Assembly (NCBI GenBank): GCA_021816725.1
Contig: JAKAXD010000002.1
Coordinates: 49,957-113,956 of the forward strand
Reading direction: 5' to 3'
Origin: Thermoplasmata archaeon
Lineage (GTDB): Archaea > Thermoplasmatota > Thermoplasmata > Thermoplasmatales > GCA-001856825
DNA length: 64,000 bases
Part shown: positions 26,408 through 35,800 of the stretch, piece after piece
Position numbering within the stretch: the first letter of the stretch is position 1
Layout: each line of letters opens with the position of its first letter
Made by a program: the position numbers and the translations under genes
Notes under the pieces: generated by a model
The model's database searches: none
What the model was told of the DNA's origin: nothing
What the model saw: only the letters and a program-made list of their open reading frames with translations

Positions 26408-27175
26408 ATGAAAGCTATCATAACAGCTGCAGGACTTGGAAAAAGGTCCGGGCTAAACGGCTTGATAAGGAAGGAGCTGCTCAATGTATATGACTTCAGG
26501 GACAGTGCGCTCCAGCTTAGACCTATACTCGACGTACTCATTTCCAAATTCCTTAAGTTCGGAATAAGGGAGATAGCAGTAGTACTGGACCAAGCTGACA
26601 TTATATCTCAAGATTACATTAAAAGGATTTTTCCTTTTGTGAATATATACTTCCAGAAGGAAAAGAATGGTTTTGGCGATGCGCTGCTAGCCGCGAGGAG
26701 TTTTATCAAGAACGAAGGTTTCATACTTGCTGCTGGTGATGGCATGATCCTTGACCTAGAAGAACTAAGGGTCCACCTGGAAGAGTCAATAAAGAAAGGT
26801 GTATGGACTCTGTTTGTAATGAAAGTGGACGATCCAAGGAGATACGGAGTTGCAGTATTTGAAGAAAGGAATGGAATCAAAGAGGTTGTGAAAGTTGTAG
26901 AGAAACCTGAGAAGCCTCCTTCTAATTATGCATTGTGTGCACTCTACCACCTCCCGCCCAAGATATTTGATTTCATATCTTACAGGGATGGAAAGGCGGA
27001 GCTTACGGATGCAATAGCAAGATGCATTGATTCAGGAATCATGTTCCGGGCAGTTGAAGTCCCTGGTTCTTCGTGGGTGAGCGTTGGCGTTGCAGATGAT
27101 TACCGCCTCGTGTTGGAATCGACATATCAACACGCCATGAAGATTTCGGGTAATAATTCAAAGTCAAAGGCCTGA
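26408..27175 (+). CDS. Sugar-phosphate nucleotidyltransferase (UTP-glucose-1-phosphate uridylyltransferase-like)
   Basis: NTP-transferase fold: AIITAAGLGKRSGLNG with the nucleotide-binding GxGxR segment at residues 4-15, LAAGDGMILDLEEL carrying the metal-binding aspartate, DDPRRYGVAVFEE, and VVEKPEKPPSNYAL, the E-K-P motif. At 255 residues it is somewhat shorter than GalU. UTP:glucose-1-phosphate specificity fits the convergent neighbour, which needs UDP-glucose; a dTTP enzyme is possible. TATA-like TTTTATAC lies about 35 nt upstream. Ends overlap the next gene by 12 bp. Confidence 0.85.
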   Translation: MKAIITAAGLGKRSGLNGLIRKELLNVYDFRDSALQLRPILDVLISKFLKFGIREIAVVLDQADIISQDYIKRIFPFVNIYFQKEKNGFGDALLAARSFIKNEGFILAAGDGMILDLEELRVHLEESIKKGVWTLFVMKVDDPRRYGVAVFEERNGIKEVVKVVEKPEKPPSNYALCALYHLPPKIFDFISYRDGKAELTDAIARCIDSGIMFRAVEVPGSSWVSVGVADDYRLVLESTYQHAMKISGNNSKSKA

Positions 27176-28333
27176 ACTATCTCTCCACGACGTCCTTGGC
27201 ATAACGACATTCCTTAATTCCACACACTTCTCTTTGTACTCCATCAGGTCGCCAATTATCTTGCGTAGGTCGTTCCTAAGCTCTCCTGAAGGCTTGTATC
27301 CGAGGTCCTGCAGTTTTTTGTGATCTGGGCTATAGTAATGATCTTCTGACTCTACTCTCGGGTTGGGAACGTGTTCTATCTTGGCTGGTCTTCCGGTCAT
27401 CTCCCTGTACACTTCACCCGTAGTTTCTGCAAGTTCATTGATGGAGTAATACTGGTCGAACTGGTTCAGCACTCTGTACTCTCCATCGTCTGGAGGCTTT
27501 TCAAGAGCTATTGTCAGGCAAGTAATGCTATCCTCTAGTGAGAGAAAACCCCTCTTCTGGTTCCCCTTGCCGTACGGCGTTATAGGCAGGCCGGCAACTG
27601 CCTGCGCAGCGAACCTGTTCAGTGCAGTTCCCCACACCTCATCTATGTCAAATCTTGTATATAGGTGAGAATTTTCTATCTCCTTTGTCCCCGTACCATA
27701 AACAACCCCCTGCATGACGTCAGTGATCTTGAGCTTCCACAATCTGTTCGCGAACATCAGGTTATTGGAGTCATGGACCTTCGTCCAGTGATACCATGAA
27801 CCCGCGTTCCTGGGAAAAGGCAGTATGTCTTTCCTACCCCTGAAATTCACTTCAAAAAACCCCTCCGGAATGTCAATATTTGGAGTTCCGTACTCTCCCA
27901 TAGTCCCCAATTTTATTATGTGAACGTCCGGATTCATATCCTTTGCGGCGTAGATCAGATTGAGCGTGCTTACAATATTTGTCACCATTGTCTCGTTTGC
28001 CTGCTTGAGCCCAAGCATTGAGTAGGGCGCAGATCTCTGTTCTGCAAGGTGGTATACTACATCTGGCTCAATATCCCTGAATATGCGGTACAGAAATCCC
28101 GGATCTGAAACGTTCCCCCTGAAGAATTTTAGCTCCCTTCCATAGAATTTCTTGAAATCAATCAGTCTCTTTCCTATAGAGGGAATGGGAAGAACTGAAT
28201 CTGAACCTACTTCCTTGACCCTTCTTCTGGTAAAGAAGTTGTCTGCTCCATATACATCGTATCCCCTGTGAGCCAGTCTCTGGGCTAGGGCCCAGCCGAT
28301 ATACCCATCGACCCCGAGTACCAAAACCCTCAT
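27164..28333 (-). CDS. agl3: UDP-sulfoquinovose synthase (SQD1/Agl3-like)
   Basis: Extended short-chain dehydrogenase that combines UDP-glucose and sulfite into UDP-sulfoquinovose. Seen: LVLGVDGYIGWALAQRL (NAD-binding GxxGxxG variant, residues 4-20), EQRSAPYSM (about 117-125), the very characteristic GTMGEYGTPNIDIPEGF (about 153-169), and the catalytic YHWTK (about 191-195). In Sulfolobus the orthologue Agl3 supplies sulfoquinovose to the S-layer N-glycan. 389 residues, complete. Convergent with the nucleotidyltransferase and divergent from the GHMP kinase. Confidence 0.92.
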   Translation of the reverse strand: MRVLVLGVDGYIGWALAQRLAHRGYDVYGADNFFTRRRVKEVGSDSVLPIPSIGKRLIDFKKFYGRELKFFRGNVSDPGFLYRIFRDIEPDVVYHLAEQRSAPYSMLGLKQANETMVTNIVSTLNLIYAAKDMNPDVHIIKLGTMGEYGTPNIDIPEGFFEVNFRGRKDILPFPRNAGSWYHWTKVHDSNNLMFANRLWKLKITDVMQGVVYGTGTKEIENSHLYTRFDIDEVWGTALNRFAAQAVAGLPITPYGKGNQKRGFLSLEDSITCLTIALEKPPDDGEYRVLNQFDQYYSINELAETTGEVYREMTGRPAKIEHVPNPRVESEDHYYSPDHKKLQDLGYKPSGELRNDLRKIIGDLMEYKEKCVELRNVVMPRTSWRDSSGL

Positions 28334-28390
28334 GTTGATTGAAATTCATTTGACAATTTGAACTTTGACTCACCACTCAACCGCTGCGGT

Positions 28391-28402
28391 ATCGTTATAA
28401 AG
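28391..28402 (+). promoter_or_regulatory. TATA-like box of the GHMP kinase gene
   Basis: CGTTATAAAG centred about 23 nt before the GTG at 28420 and 32 nt before the in-frame ATG at 28429. It lies in the short divergent region shared with the sulfoquinovose synthase gene. Confidence 0.45.
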
Positions 28403-28419
28403 ATCACTATCCTATCAGT

Positions 28420-29421
28420 GTGCACCCTATGAGAAGAATATCAGTGATCTCCCCATACAGGATAAGTTTCAGTGGAGGTGGAACGGATATACCTCCGTTC
28501 CCTGAAATGTTTGGAGGACGCGTTATCAACGCCACAATAGACAAAGGTATAAGGGTAAACTACGTTGAAGACGGGCTTCCGTTGGAAATATCTTCCAGAG
28601 ACATCCTCAAGAGCTGGAGTTTTTCAAAACACATTCAGAATAGCTTCCTTGAGAGGGTTTCCACCCTATTCAGGGAGAGGGGGATAAGGAAGGGGAGGCT
28701 CAGCATATCAGGTGATGTCCCTCCAGGAACCGGTCTAGGGACGTCAAGCGCGCTTATAATTGGCCTTATCCAGATTCTCCACCTGCTGAATGGTGAGGAA
28801 GTGAACAAATCGGACTTGGCGGAGGAGACATATGAACTGGAGAAAAACTTCTTTAACGTCACCCTTGGGAAACAGGACCCGTTTGCTATATCGTTTGGAG
28901 GACTGAAGTACTTTGAGTTCTCTAAGGATGACTACAGGATGGAATTGCTCGGCCATGAACTTCCGGCAGTGAAGGAGCTGGAAGGGTCTACACTGATGGT
29001 CTATACCGGGGCAACCCACAACAGTTCTGACGAGCTGCAGGATGAAGTGAGCAAACTGAAGGAAGGGTCTGAAGAATTGATAGATAGACTTCTAGAGATC
29101 AAGAAAAATACAGAAGAGGCAAAGGATGCCATCATCAAGAACGATTTTGATAGATTTGTAAATCTTGTGGACATTGGTTGGGAACTTAAAAAGAGCTTAT
29201 CGAGGAACATCACGAACCAGAAGGTAGATGGCCTCATAAGGATCGCAAAAGAGAGCGGTGCTGGTGCTGCCCGCTTGATGGGAGGCGGATCTGAGGGTTT
29301 TATTCTCCTACTGGCACATCACGATAACATCTGGGAACTTCAAAAGAAGATGATGGAATATTCAGAATTTGTCACACGTGTTTCATTTGACCGCTATGGA
29401 GTGAGATCTGTCACCTCTTAA
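28420..29421 (+). CDS. GHMP-family sugar kinase (heptose-7-phosphate kinase-like)
   Basis: Sugar kinase of the GHMP superfamily. Seen: SPYRISFSGGGTDIPPF (about residues 10-26), the ATP-binding SGDVPPGTGLGTSSALIIG (about 90-108), a GKQDPFAISFGG motif typical of heptose and fucose kinases, and ARLMGGGSEGFILL near the C-terminus. 333 residues. Start GTG 28420 fits a leaderless transcript; ATG 28429 is the alternative. Likely supplies an activated sugar to the glycan block around it; exact sugar unknown. Confidence 0.85.
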   Translation: MHPMRRISVISPYRISFSGGGTDIPPFPEMFGGRVINATIDKGIRVNYVEDGLPLEISSRDILKSWSFSKHIQNSFLERVSTLFRERGIRKGRLSISGDVPPGTGLGTSSALIIGLIQILHLLNGEEVNKSDLAEETYELEKNFFNVTLGKQDPFAISFGGLKYFEFSKDDYRMELLGHELPAVKELEGSTLMVYTGATHNSSDELQDEVSKLKEGSEELIDRLLEIKKNTEEAKDAIIKNDFDRFVNLVDIGWELKKSLSRNITNQKVDGLIRIAKESGAGAARLMGGGSEGFILLLAHHDNIWELQKKMMEYSEFVTRVSFDRYGVRSVTS

Positions 29422-29493
29422 CATTGCTACGAATCAAAATTGGACCAAAAGTTGAATTTATCACACATTTTTCTGTTTTCTTGCTTTGCACAC

Positions 29494-30726
29494 CTATCTG
29501 GTCATCCATTTTGACTGCTTCCAGCAGGTGAAGAAGCCGTAAATGGATGTAAAGAATATTATCAATAGCGCAAGTCCGCCATATCCCAGGGTCCGGAGTC
29601 TTTCCCTTCTCACGTTCATTACGACCGCAGAACCAAAGATCATAGGACCGGGTAAACTTATAAGCGTCAGGAATGGATGAAATAACTGCCTATTAGTGAA
29701 TAAAATTGCAGGGTTCCTTATCATATCAAATATTGTATCAAAGCTGTTGCCTGCGAAAACCCCTATAAAGTGCATGCTAAGGTAGAACCTGGAAAGCCCC
29801 AACCCTAGGGTAAGGATTGGAAGTGCAAACGTGCTTATCGTTTCGAATGCGTAAAACCCTCCAGCCTTTATTGCCGTCCCATCTGTCAAATTCTTTAGGA
29901 AGTAATAGTAGGAACTGCGCGCCCATCTTATGCTCTGCTTTGTGAACTGCTTGAAGTCCTCTGGAGGCTCCGTTTCCACGACAACGTCGAAGCACTTAGT
30001 TGCCTTGTACCCCATCTTTATTATGTGAGCCGTCAGCTGCTGATCGTCCCCCATCATGACAACCTTTCCTGCAACCTTGTAGTTTCTGAAAGAATCTGAC
30101 AAGAGGAGCGGCTTCACTATATCTGTTCTGTACATAGCACATTTTCCATCAATTACCATCACGCTTCCGCCTCTTGCAGTCATCGCCTTTAGTATTATCT
30201 CCCTTGTTCGCTCAAGAAATTCGGCGCTATAAGAGGCGCCGCTACCCGTCTTCCTTATGGAGACGTTTGCTCCAACCCCCCCTACATTACCGTCAAAGTG
30301 TTCCAGCAATTTGTTAACTGTATTGCCGGGAAGTGTTGTATCACTATCCACGAACAGAACGAATTTGGATTCTACGTATTTCATCCCTTCTGATATCGCC
30401 ATTCTCTTCCCGTTTCTTGTCTTTAGGTGAACGAAAATTCCACCATTCTGCTCAACAATTGTTCTATAAGGCTCGTTACTAGAGTCGCCCACGACAACAT
30501 ACTTCGTCCCCTGCTCCTTTACCTGCCTTATCACCTTCTCAAACACATCAACCTTTTCGTTGTATACAGGAACCAGGATCGTGACATCATCTGAGCTATA
30601 CCCCTTCCCGTCCGATTCTTCCCTTTTGTGCTTCATCAGGTAATAAGCGTTGAGGGTGTAGTAAAGGAAATACATAACTGTGGTAACGATTGAAACCAGC
30701 ACTATGTCCCTATAGATGGCTAACAC
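29494..30726 (-). CDS. Membrane family-2 glycosyltransferase
   Basis: Processive-type GT2 enzyme resembling hyaluronan/cellulose synthases. One N-terminal transmembrane helix, then VTILVPVYNEKVDVF (about 49-63), FVLFVDSDTTLPG (DxD-type, about 120-132), MMGDDQQLTAHII (the ED/DD acceptor-base region), QSIRWARSS (QxxRW, about 268-276) and at least three C-terminal transmembrane helices. 410 residues. Probably polymerises or transfers a sugar at the cytoplasmic membrane; belongs to the sugar block with agl3. Confidence 0.87.
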   Translation of the reverse strand: MLAIYRDIVLVSIVTTVMYFLYYTLNAYYLMKHKREESDGKGYSSDDVTILVPVYNEKVDVFEKVIRQVKEQGTKYVVVGDSSNEPYRTIVEQNGGIFVHLKTRNGKRMAISEGMKYVESKFVLFVDSDTTLPGNTVNKLLEHFDGNVGGVGANVSIRKTGSGASYSAEFLERTREIILKAMTARGGSVMVIDGKCAMYRTDIVKPLLLSDSFRNYKVAGKVVMMGDDQQLTAHIIKMGYKATKCFDVVVETEPPEDFKQFTKQSIRWARSSYYYFLKNLTDGTAIKAGGFYAFETISTFALPILTLGLGLSRFYLSMHFIGVFAGNSFDTIFDMIRNPAILFTNRQLFHPFLTLISLPGPMIFGSAVVMNVRRERLRTLGYGGLALLIIFFTSIYGFFTCWKQSKWMTR

Positions 30727-30810
30727 TTCACTCCTATTGGATACGCGTAAATAAAGCTTCTTTTTAAATTCTGGTACATTTATACAAATTCCGGCTTAAG
30801 CAGTTTCGCT

Positions 30811-30822
30811 AAAGTTATAGCC
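30811..30822 (+). promoter_or_regulatory. TATA-like box of the Hef-type helicase gene
   Basis: AAAGTTATAGCC centred about 25 nt upstream of the GTG start at 30841, with no ribosome binding site between; leaderless spacing. Confidence 0.5.
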
Positions 30823-30840
30823 AATCAGTGATTATCTATT

Positions 30841-32346
30841 GTGCCAAAATATTCTGAGCTGCTTAGGGAAGACCTAATCGAGTTCAGAAAGTACCAGGAG
30901 AATATCGCTCTGAAGGCAGTTGAAAATAATACCCTAGTCGTTATACCTACTGCGCTAGGCAAGACAATCATTGCAATAATTGCGCTTTCCATTCTGATAA
31001 AGGATGGTGGCAAATGCATATTTCTGGCACCCACACGACCCCTTGTTCATCAGCACGCTACCAACATACGCAAGCTCCTGAATTTACCTGAAAATGAGAT
31101 AGCAGAGGTCACAGGTGAGATAAAGAAATCGGTAAGGAAGGATATTTACAATTCTGCAAGGGTTATAGTATCCACACCCCAGGTGATAGATAACGATTCG
31201 CCCCTCTTCGAAGATATAAAAGATGACGTGAAAGTTGTGGTATTTGATGAAGCCCACAGGGCTATAGGAAACTATTCATACGTAGAGGTAGCAAATTTTT
31301 TTTCAAACTCCAGAATAATAGCAACAACCGCCTCCCCCGGAGGAGACAGGGAAAAGATTGACCAGATCATAAAGAACCTGCGAATAGTTGATCTGGAGAT
31401 AAGGGATGAGAACTCACCGGATGTTGTTGATTACATTAAAGGGATTGACATTGAACAGGTAAAAATACCCATACCTCCCGGAGTCGTAGAGATAATAGAC
31501 CTTCTCAAGGAAATGCTGGACGAGATGATTAAGAAACTTGAATCATTCTCTCTGAAGGTGCAGGGTCACTCCAGGAAGGAGCTAATCGGCCTTGGCGACT
31601 ACATATTCAGCCAGATAAAGAGTGGAAACAAATATTACTATTCTGCAGTGAGGATTAGGACATATGCAATTCTCATAGATTACCTTCTCGAATTTGCGGA
31701 GACGCAGGGGGTACTACCGTTCTATGCGTATCTGGAGGAGATGAAGAAGGAAAACGGAAAGGCGAAGCATATAGTCAGCGACAGCAGGATTCTATTGATA
31801 GAGAAGAAGGCTGAAAAGTTATCAGAGATGGAGCTTAGTCTTCATACCCCAAAGATACCAAAGATAATTGAAATCCTCAAGGAGAGATGGAATCAAAAGT
31901 CCATTGTTTTCTGTCATTACAGGATCACTGCGAACATACTTTCCGACATTTTGAAACGGGAAGGATTCTCCTGCGAGAAGTTCATTGGGCAGAGTTCAAG
32001 GAAAGATGCAAGGGGAATGAGCCAGAAAGAGCAGACATCAACACTGCAACTGTTCAGGGAAGGTGCGATTAAAATACTTATAGCAACCCAGGTTGGGGAG
32101 GAAGGACTGGACGTCCCTGCTGCAGATACAGTGATCTTCTATGAGCCAGTGGCGAGTGAGGTTAGGTCCATTCAGAGGAGGGGGCGAACGGGTAGATTCG
32201 GGAAGGGAAAGGTCTACGTCTTGACTATGGAGAACACAAGGGATTTCTCGTACTATTATTCTGCGGGAAGGAAGGAGAATAAAATGAAGAACATCCTTAA
32301 GGACGGGAATAAAAAAGTCCAGACAACTTTTGATGCATTCCAGTAA
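30841..32346 (+). CDS. hef: Hef/FANCM-type DNA helicase without nuclease domain
   Basis: SF2 helicase for stalled replication forks, related to archaeal Hef and eukaryotic FANCM. Walker A reads IPTALGKTIIA (about 36-46; alanine replaces the usual glycine in PTGLGKT), APTRPLVHQH, VVFDEAHRAIGNY (DEAH), ATTASPGGD, then a helical insertion and a second RecA domain with FCHYRIT, ATQVGEEGLDVP and QRRGRTGRFGKG. It stops at 501 residues with a short tail, so the XPF-type nuclease and HhH region of euryarchaeal Hef is absent. Confidence 0.9.
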   Translation: MPKYSELLREDLIEFRKYQENIALKAVENNTLVVIPTALGKTIIAIIALSILIKDGGKCIFLAPTRPLVHQHATNIRKLLNLPENEIAEVTGEIKKSVRKDIYNSARVIVSTPQVIDNDSPLFEDIKDDVKVVVFDEAHRAIGNYSYVEVANFFSNSRIIATTASPGGDREKIDQIIKNLRIVDLEIRDENSPDVVDYIKGIDIEQVKIPIPPGVVEIIDLLKEMLDEMIKKLESFSLKVQGHSRKELIGLGDYIFSQIKSGNKYYYSAVRIRTYAILIDYLLEFAETQGVLPFYAYLEEMKKENGKAKHIVSDSRILLIEKKAEKLSEMELSLHTPKIPKIIEILKERWNQKSIVFCHYRITANILSDILKREGFSCEKFIGQSSRKDARGMSQKEQTSTLQLFREGAIKILIATQVGEEGLDVPAADTVIFYEPVASEVRSIQRRGRTGRFGKGKVYVLTMENTRDFSYYYSAGRKENKMKNILKDGNKKVQTTFDAFQ

Positions 32347-32441
32347 TAGGAAAATAGAGATTGGACCCCACAAGATTGATGAGAGTGCACCTTGGAAAAT
32401 TAAATTAATAATCCACCATTACCAACGAGACGACAACAAGG

Positions 32442-33200
32442 ATGCGGGAAATGTTTGAAGAAATAGAAAATTCTATCAGAGCAGGGAACGGCATTACAAG
32501 GATGTTTCTTGATTATGACGGAACATTGGTGGATTTGACCACCCAACCAGAATTGGCAATCCCTGGTCAAGAATTGCTGATCCTTCTCAACAACCTGAAG
32601 AGGGAGATCCCGCTTTATCTTGTGACAGGGAGGGATTTGGATAGCATCCTTTCACTGGTTGGAGGGGGGTTCAATATAATTGCAATGCATGGCTCAGAAT
32701 TTGTCGATGAGAGTGGCAGGAAAGAGTACATAGATAATTTCGAGTATTACAGGCAGAGGACAAAGGAGCTCTCAGCGAAGTACTCCTACCTGGAAAAGGA
32801 ATTCCCAAATCTCAGAATAATTGACAAGAAGGGTGGGCTCCAGTTCCACTACTATAACGTTGATTCCAAATTCGTACAAGATCTCGAAAGAACGATATCT
32901 GAAATACATGAAGATGGTTTTGAGCTCTACAGCGGAAAATACGTTTACGAGCTGAGAGTGAAGGGGGTAAACAAAGGTAAGGCAATGCTTAAATTCATAG
33001 GTAAGGAAGATTTCATACTATTCGCTGGGGATGACACAACGGATGAGGAAGCCTTCATGGCACTAAAGGGTCATGTGACGATAAAAATAGGGAAAGGGGA
33101 AACAGAAGCTGCATTCAGGATTGATTCTCCAACTGAATTTAAGATGTTTCTTTCCGACCTTCTTGAACACAAAGGTGAGATGCTGAGTGATGAGAGATGA
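32442..33200 (+). CDS. otsB: Trehalose-phosphatase
   Basis: HAD-superfamily phosphatase removing phosphate from trehalose 6-phosphate. Seen: FLDYDGTLVDLTTQPE (nucleophile Asp in DYDGT, about residue 24), YLVTGRDLDSIL, AMHGSEFVDE, KGVNKGKAML and FAGDDTTDEEAFM (about 187-199), all in the otsB order. 252 residues. The synthase OtsA is not in the window. Overlaps the start of the uracil-DNA glycosylase gene by 4 bp, an unrelated function. Confidence 0.9.
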   Translation: MREMFEEIENSIRAGNGITRMFLDYDGTLVDLTTQPELAIPGQELLILLNNLKREIPLYLVTGRDLDSILSLVGGGFNIIAMHGSEFVDESGRKEYIDNFEYYRQRTKELSAKYSYLEKEFPNLRIIDKKGGLQFHYYNVDSKFVQDLERTISEIHEDGFELYSGKYVYELRVKGVNKGKAMLKFIGKEDFILFAGDDTTDEEAFMALKGHVTIKIGKGETEAAFRIDSPTEFKMFLSDLLEHKGEMLSDER

Positions 33201-33877
33201 GATTTGAGTCAATTGACGAAATGAACTCCAAGTTGATTCAATGCACAAGGTGCTCCAGGCTCGTGAAATTCAGGAATGAAGTGGCCAACAGAAGATCCAG
33301 GTTTTCGGGGGAGGAATTCTGGAGCAAGCCAGTACCCGGATTTGGGAGCATAGATTCTAGGCTTCTTATCCTGGGTCTGGCACCCGCTGCGACAGGCGGG
33401 AATAGAACTGGAAGAGTGTTCACTGGAGACAAGAGTGCGTCATTCCTCTTCTCATGTCTTTATGAGGTAGGTCTTTCCAACAGGCCTGATTCAATTTCGA
33501 GGGATGACGGGTTGGCCCTAATGGATCTTTACATAACGGCAGTCCTGAAGTGTGTGCCCCCTGGTGACAAGCCAGAAAATGGTGAGCTGGAAAATTGTAG
33601 AGAATTTCGGGAGTATGAAATTGAATCCATGAAAAACCTGAAGGTTGTGCTAGCTCTCGGCAAGATCGCATTTGACACATTCAGAAAATATGAAAAAACA
33701 AAGGGTTATGACGTTTCCGACGTACAATTCAAGCACGGTGCATCATACAGCATCGGCAATATCAGGTTTTACGGGTCGTATCACCCTAGTCCGAGGAATG
33801 TCAACACTGGAAGACTCACTAGGAATGCATTTATTTCATTACTCTCCGAGATAAAGGAAGAGTTCCTATCCAGATAG
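33197..33877 (+). CDS. Type-5 (UDGb) uracil-DNA glycosylase
   Basis: Removes uracil and other deaminated bases from DNA. N-terminal iron-sulfur-type cysteines (CTRCSRLV, and a later CVPPGD/CREF pair), motif GLAPAATGGNRTGRVFTGD (about 55-73; family consensus has His where Thr stands after the alanines), and GSYHPSPRNVNTGRLT (about 193-208) of family 5. 226 residues, complete. ATG overlaps the otsB stop; 3' end overlaps the convergent M61 peptidase by 12 bp. Confidence 0.9.
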   Translation: MRFESIDEMNSKLIQCTRCSRLVKFRNEVANRRSRFSGEEFWSKPVPGFGSIDSRLLILGLAPAATGGNRTGRVFTGDKSASFLFSCLYEVGLSNRPDSISRDDGLALMDLYITAVLKCVPPGDKPENGELENCREFREYEIESMKNLKVVLALGKIAFDTFRKYEKTKGYDVSDVQFKHGASYSIGNIRFYGSYHPSPRNVNTGRLTRNAFISLLSEIKEEFLSR

Positions 33878-35575
33878 CATCTTTGATTTAATGATTGAAT
33901 TCTTCTGCTTGACTACTACGGTCTCTTTTGGTTCCTCCCCTGCCCTCAACTTGAGGTTGAACAAATTGTTCTTCCTGAACACGTACAGGTCAACGTCATC
34001 CCCTGGTTTCAAGTGCTTCAGGCTATCGACCTTTCTTGATCTGAGTTCCTTTCCGAGGGACCTTGTGAACGTATCTGTGAATTTTTGACCGTTGACTGCC
34101 ACCAGCTCATCACCCGGCAGCACTCCAGCCTTGTGTGCAGGATAACCTCTTACAACATTTTTCACTACGATCTTCCCTCCTTCCGTCGCGAGTAGCGTGC
34201 CTAGAAATCCCCTAGATCCAGTCTTTCTGTCTGCAAATTTGCGAGTTACCCTGTATCCCATTTCCTGAAGATATCTGTTGAAATTTATCTCACTCTCCGT
34301 CTCCGTCAATTTACTTACCAATTCACTTGCATCGTAACCGATAATCTTGGATACGTGTTCTATAAGCTCCTTCTTCTCAATTCCCTTTCCGTTTCTGTTG
34401 AAATCCGCAAATAGGCCCCTGAACACGTCATCGAGGGACTTCTTCCCTTTGGTAGCTTTTATGATCTCACTGTTCACGGCGAATGCTATAAGCTCCCCCT
34501 TCAGGTAGTAGGAAATGTAAGCGTTCACAATGTTCCCGTCAGGTTTGTAGAGTTTTGTCCAGGTGTTGAAGGATGATGAGTCTGCGGGCAGCGTGTGCCC
34601 GGGTTGGAAGTGATAATAATCGATCATGCTGGAGAGATGATGCATGTATTCGTCCTCCTTGACGAGCCCGGCCCTCCAGAGGATCAGCCATTCATAATAC
34701 GAGGTAAATCCTTCGCTCAGCCATAGAAGGTTTGTGTGCACCTCTTTGGTGTAGTCAAATGGACCAAGCTCCCTTGGACGGATCCTCTTCACGTTCCATG
34801 TATGGAAGAATTCATGCGAGACTGTAGTGAGGAAAAGCTTGTACTCGAAATCATCAAGGAGCTTGTAATCTGGATAGAGAATGGCAGTACTGTTCTTGTG
34901 TTCCAGTCCTCCATAATATTCGTCTGGAACGGTCATTATGAGGAAGAAGTACCTGTCGTATGGAAGTTTTCCGAATATTCTTCCTTCCGCTTCAACAATC
35001 TTCCTGAAATCTTCCGTTATCTCCTTCTTTCCTCTGATCATTCTCCCTCTCCATGCTATCACATGCTTCTTGTTCATCACATTGAATTCCATAAATTGGA
35101 TGTCGCCAAGTAAAATTGGGCAGTCAACGAGATGGTCGTAATCTTCGGCTGCAAACACCCCCTTTTTCTCTGGCAATCCGGTCGCTATCTTCCATTTACC
35201 CTGGTTCTTGAATCTTAAGTTGTACTCGCAATCCTTCTTCCCCTCTGGATAGAAGAATATGCTGGTGCCGTTGATCAGGGCAAACGACTCGTCTGAGTAA
35301 GATGTGTCTACCGTTAGCTCATCGCAATAAACGTCGTAATCCACTTCCACTTCGCTACCTCTTGACTCTATAGACCATCTGTTCTTTGATAGTTGCTTTG
35401 CGATACCGTTGGATTCAAAATTAAATACATGTCTTGAAAAGTCCCTTACGAGATATGATCCAGGTGCCCATACCGGCATTACTATCTCTTCCTTCCCCGT
35501 CGATGGGAATTTCATATGGACCTTTAGGACCCCTGAAGGAGCTTCAGACAAGTCTACAATAAATTGAACAGTCAT
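33866..35575 (-). CDS. M61-family peptidase with PDZ domain
   Basis: Zinc aminopeptidase related to glycyl aminopeptidase. Domains: N-terminal beta domain (1-150), thermolysin-like catalytic domain with TVSHEFFHTWNVKRI (HExxH, about 240-254) and WLSEGFTSYYEW supplying the third ligand, then a C-terminal PDZ domain (about 455-545, GFLGT, VVRGYPAHKAGVLPGDELVAV). 569 residues, no signal peptide, so probably cytosolic. Transcribed toward the uracil-DNA glycosylase gene. Confidence 0.9.
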   Translation of the reverse strand: MTVQFIVDLSEAPSGVLKVHMKFPSTGKEEIVMPVWAPGSYLVRDFSRHVFNFESNGIAKQLSKNRWSIESRGSEVEVDYDVYCDELTVDTSYSDESFALINGTSIFFYPEGKKDCEYNLRFKNQGKWKIATGLPEKKGVFAAEDYDHLVDCPILLGDIQFMEFNVMNKKHVIAWRGRMIRGKKEITEDFRKIVEAEGRIFGKLPYDRYFFLIMTVPDEYYGGLEHKNSTAILYPDYKLLDDFEYKLFLTTVSHEFFHTWNVKRIRPRELGPFDYTKEVHTNLLWLSEGFTSYYEWLILWRAGLVKEDEYMHHLSSMIDYYHFQPGHTLPADSSSFNTWTKLYKPDGNIVNAYISYYLKGELIAFAVNSEIIKATKGKKSLDDVFRGLFADFNRNGKGIEKKELIEHVSKIIGYDASELVSKLTETESEINFNRYLQEMGYRVTRKFADRKTGSRGFLGTLLATEGGKIVVKNVVRGYPAHKAGVLPGDELVAVNGQKFTDTFTRSLGKELRSRKVDSLKHLKPGDDVDLYVFRKNNLFNLKLRAGEEPKETVVVKQKNSIIKSKMLSG

Positions 35576-35800
35576 AACATGTAAATTTCACTTACAAAAA
35601 AAAGATTGCGGCTGTTCTGCCATATAGTACCTATGGAATAATGCACAAATCTGTCAGAAGTTTAAAAACGTTGAATTAAGTGTTTAATCAGTGCGCTATT
35701 TATCGTTCCGAAGTATCGCCAAAATACAGACTAAGGAATATGCTAATTAGATGACGTGCCTTCTGGAAAAATTGTGAAAGGTGTACCGGAGGGAGAAGGA

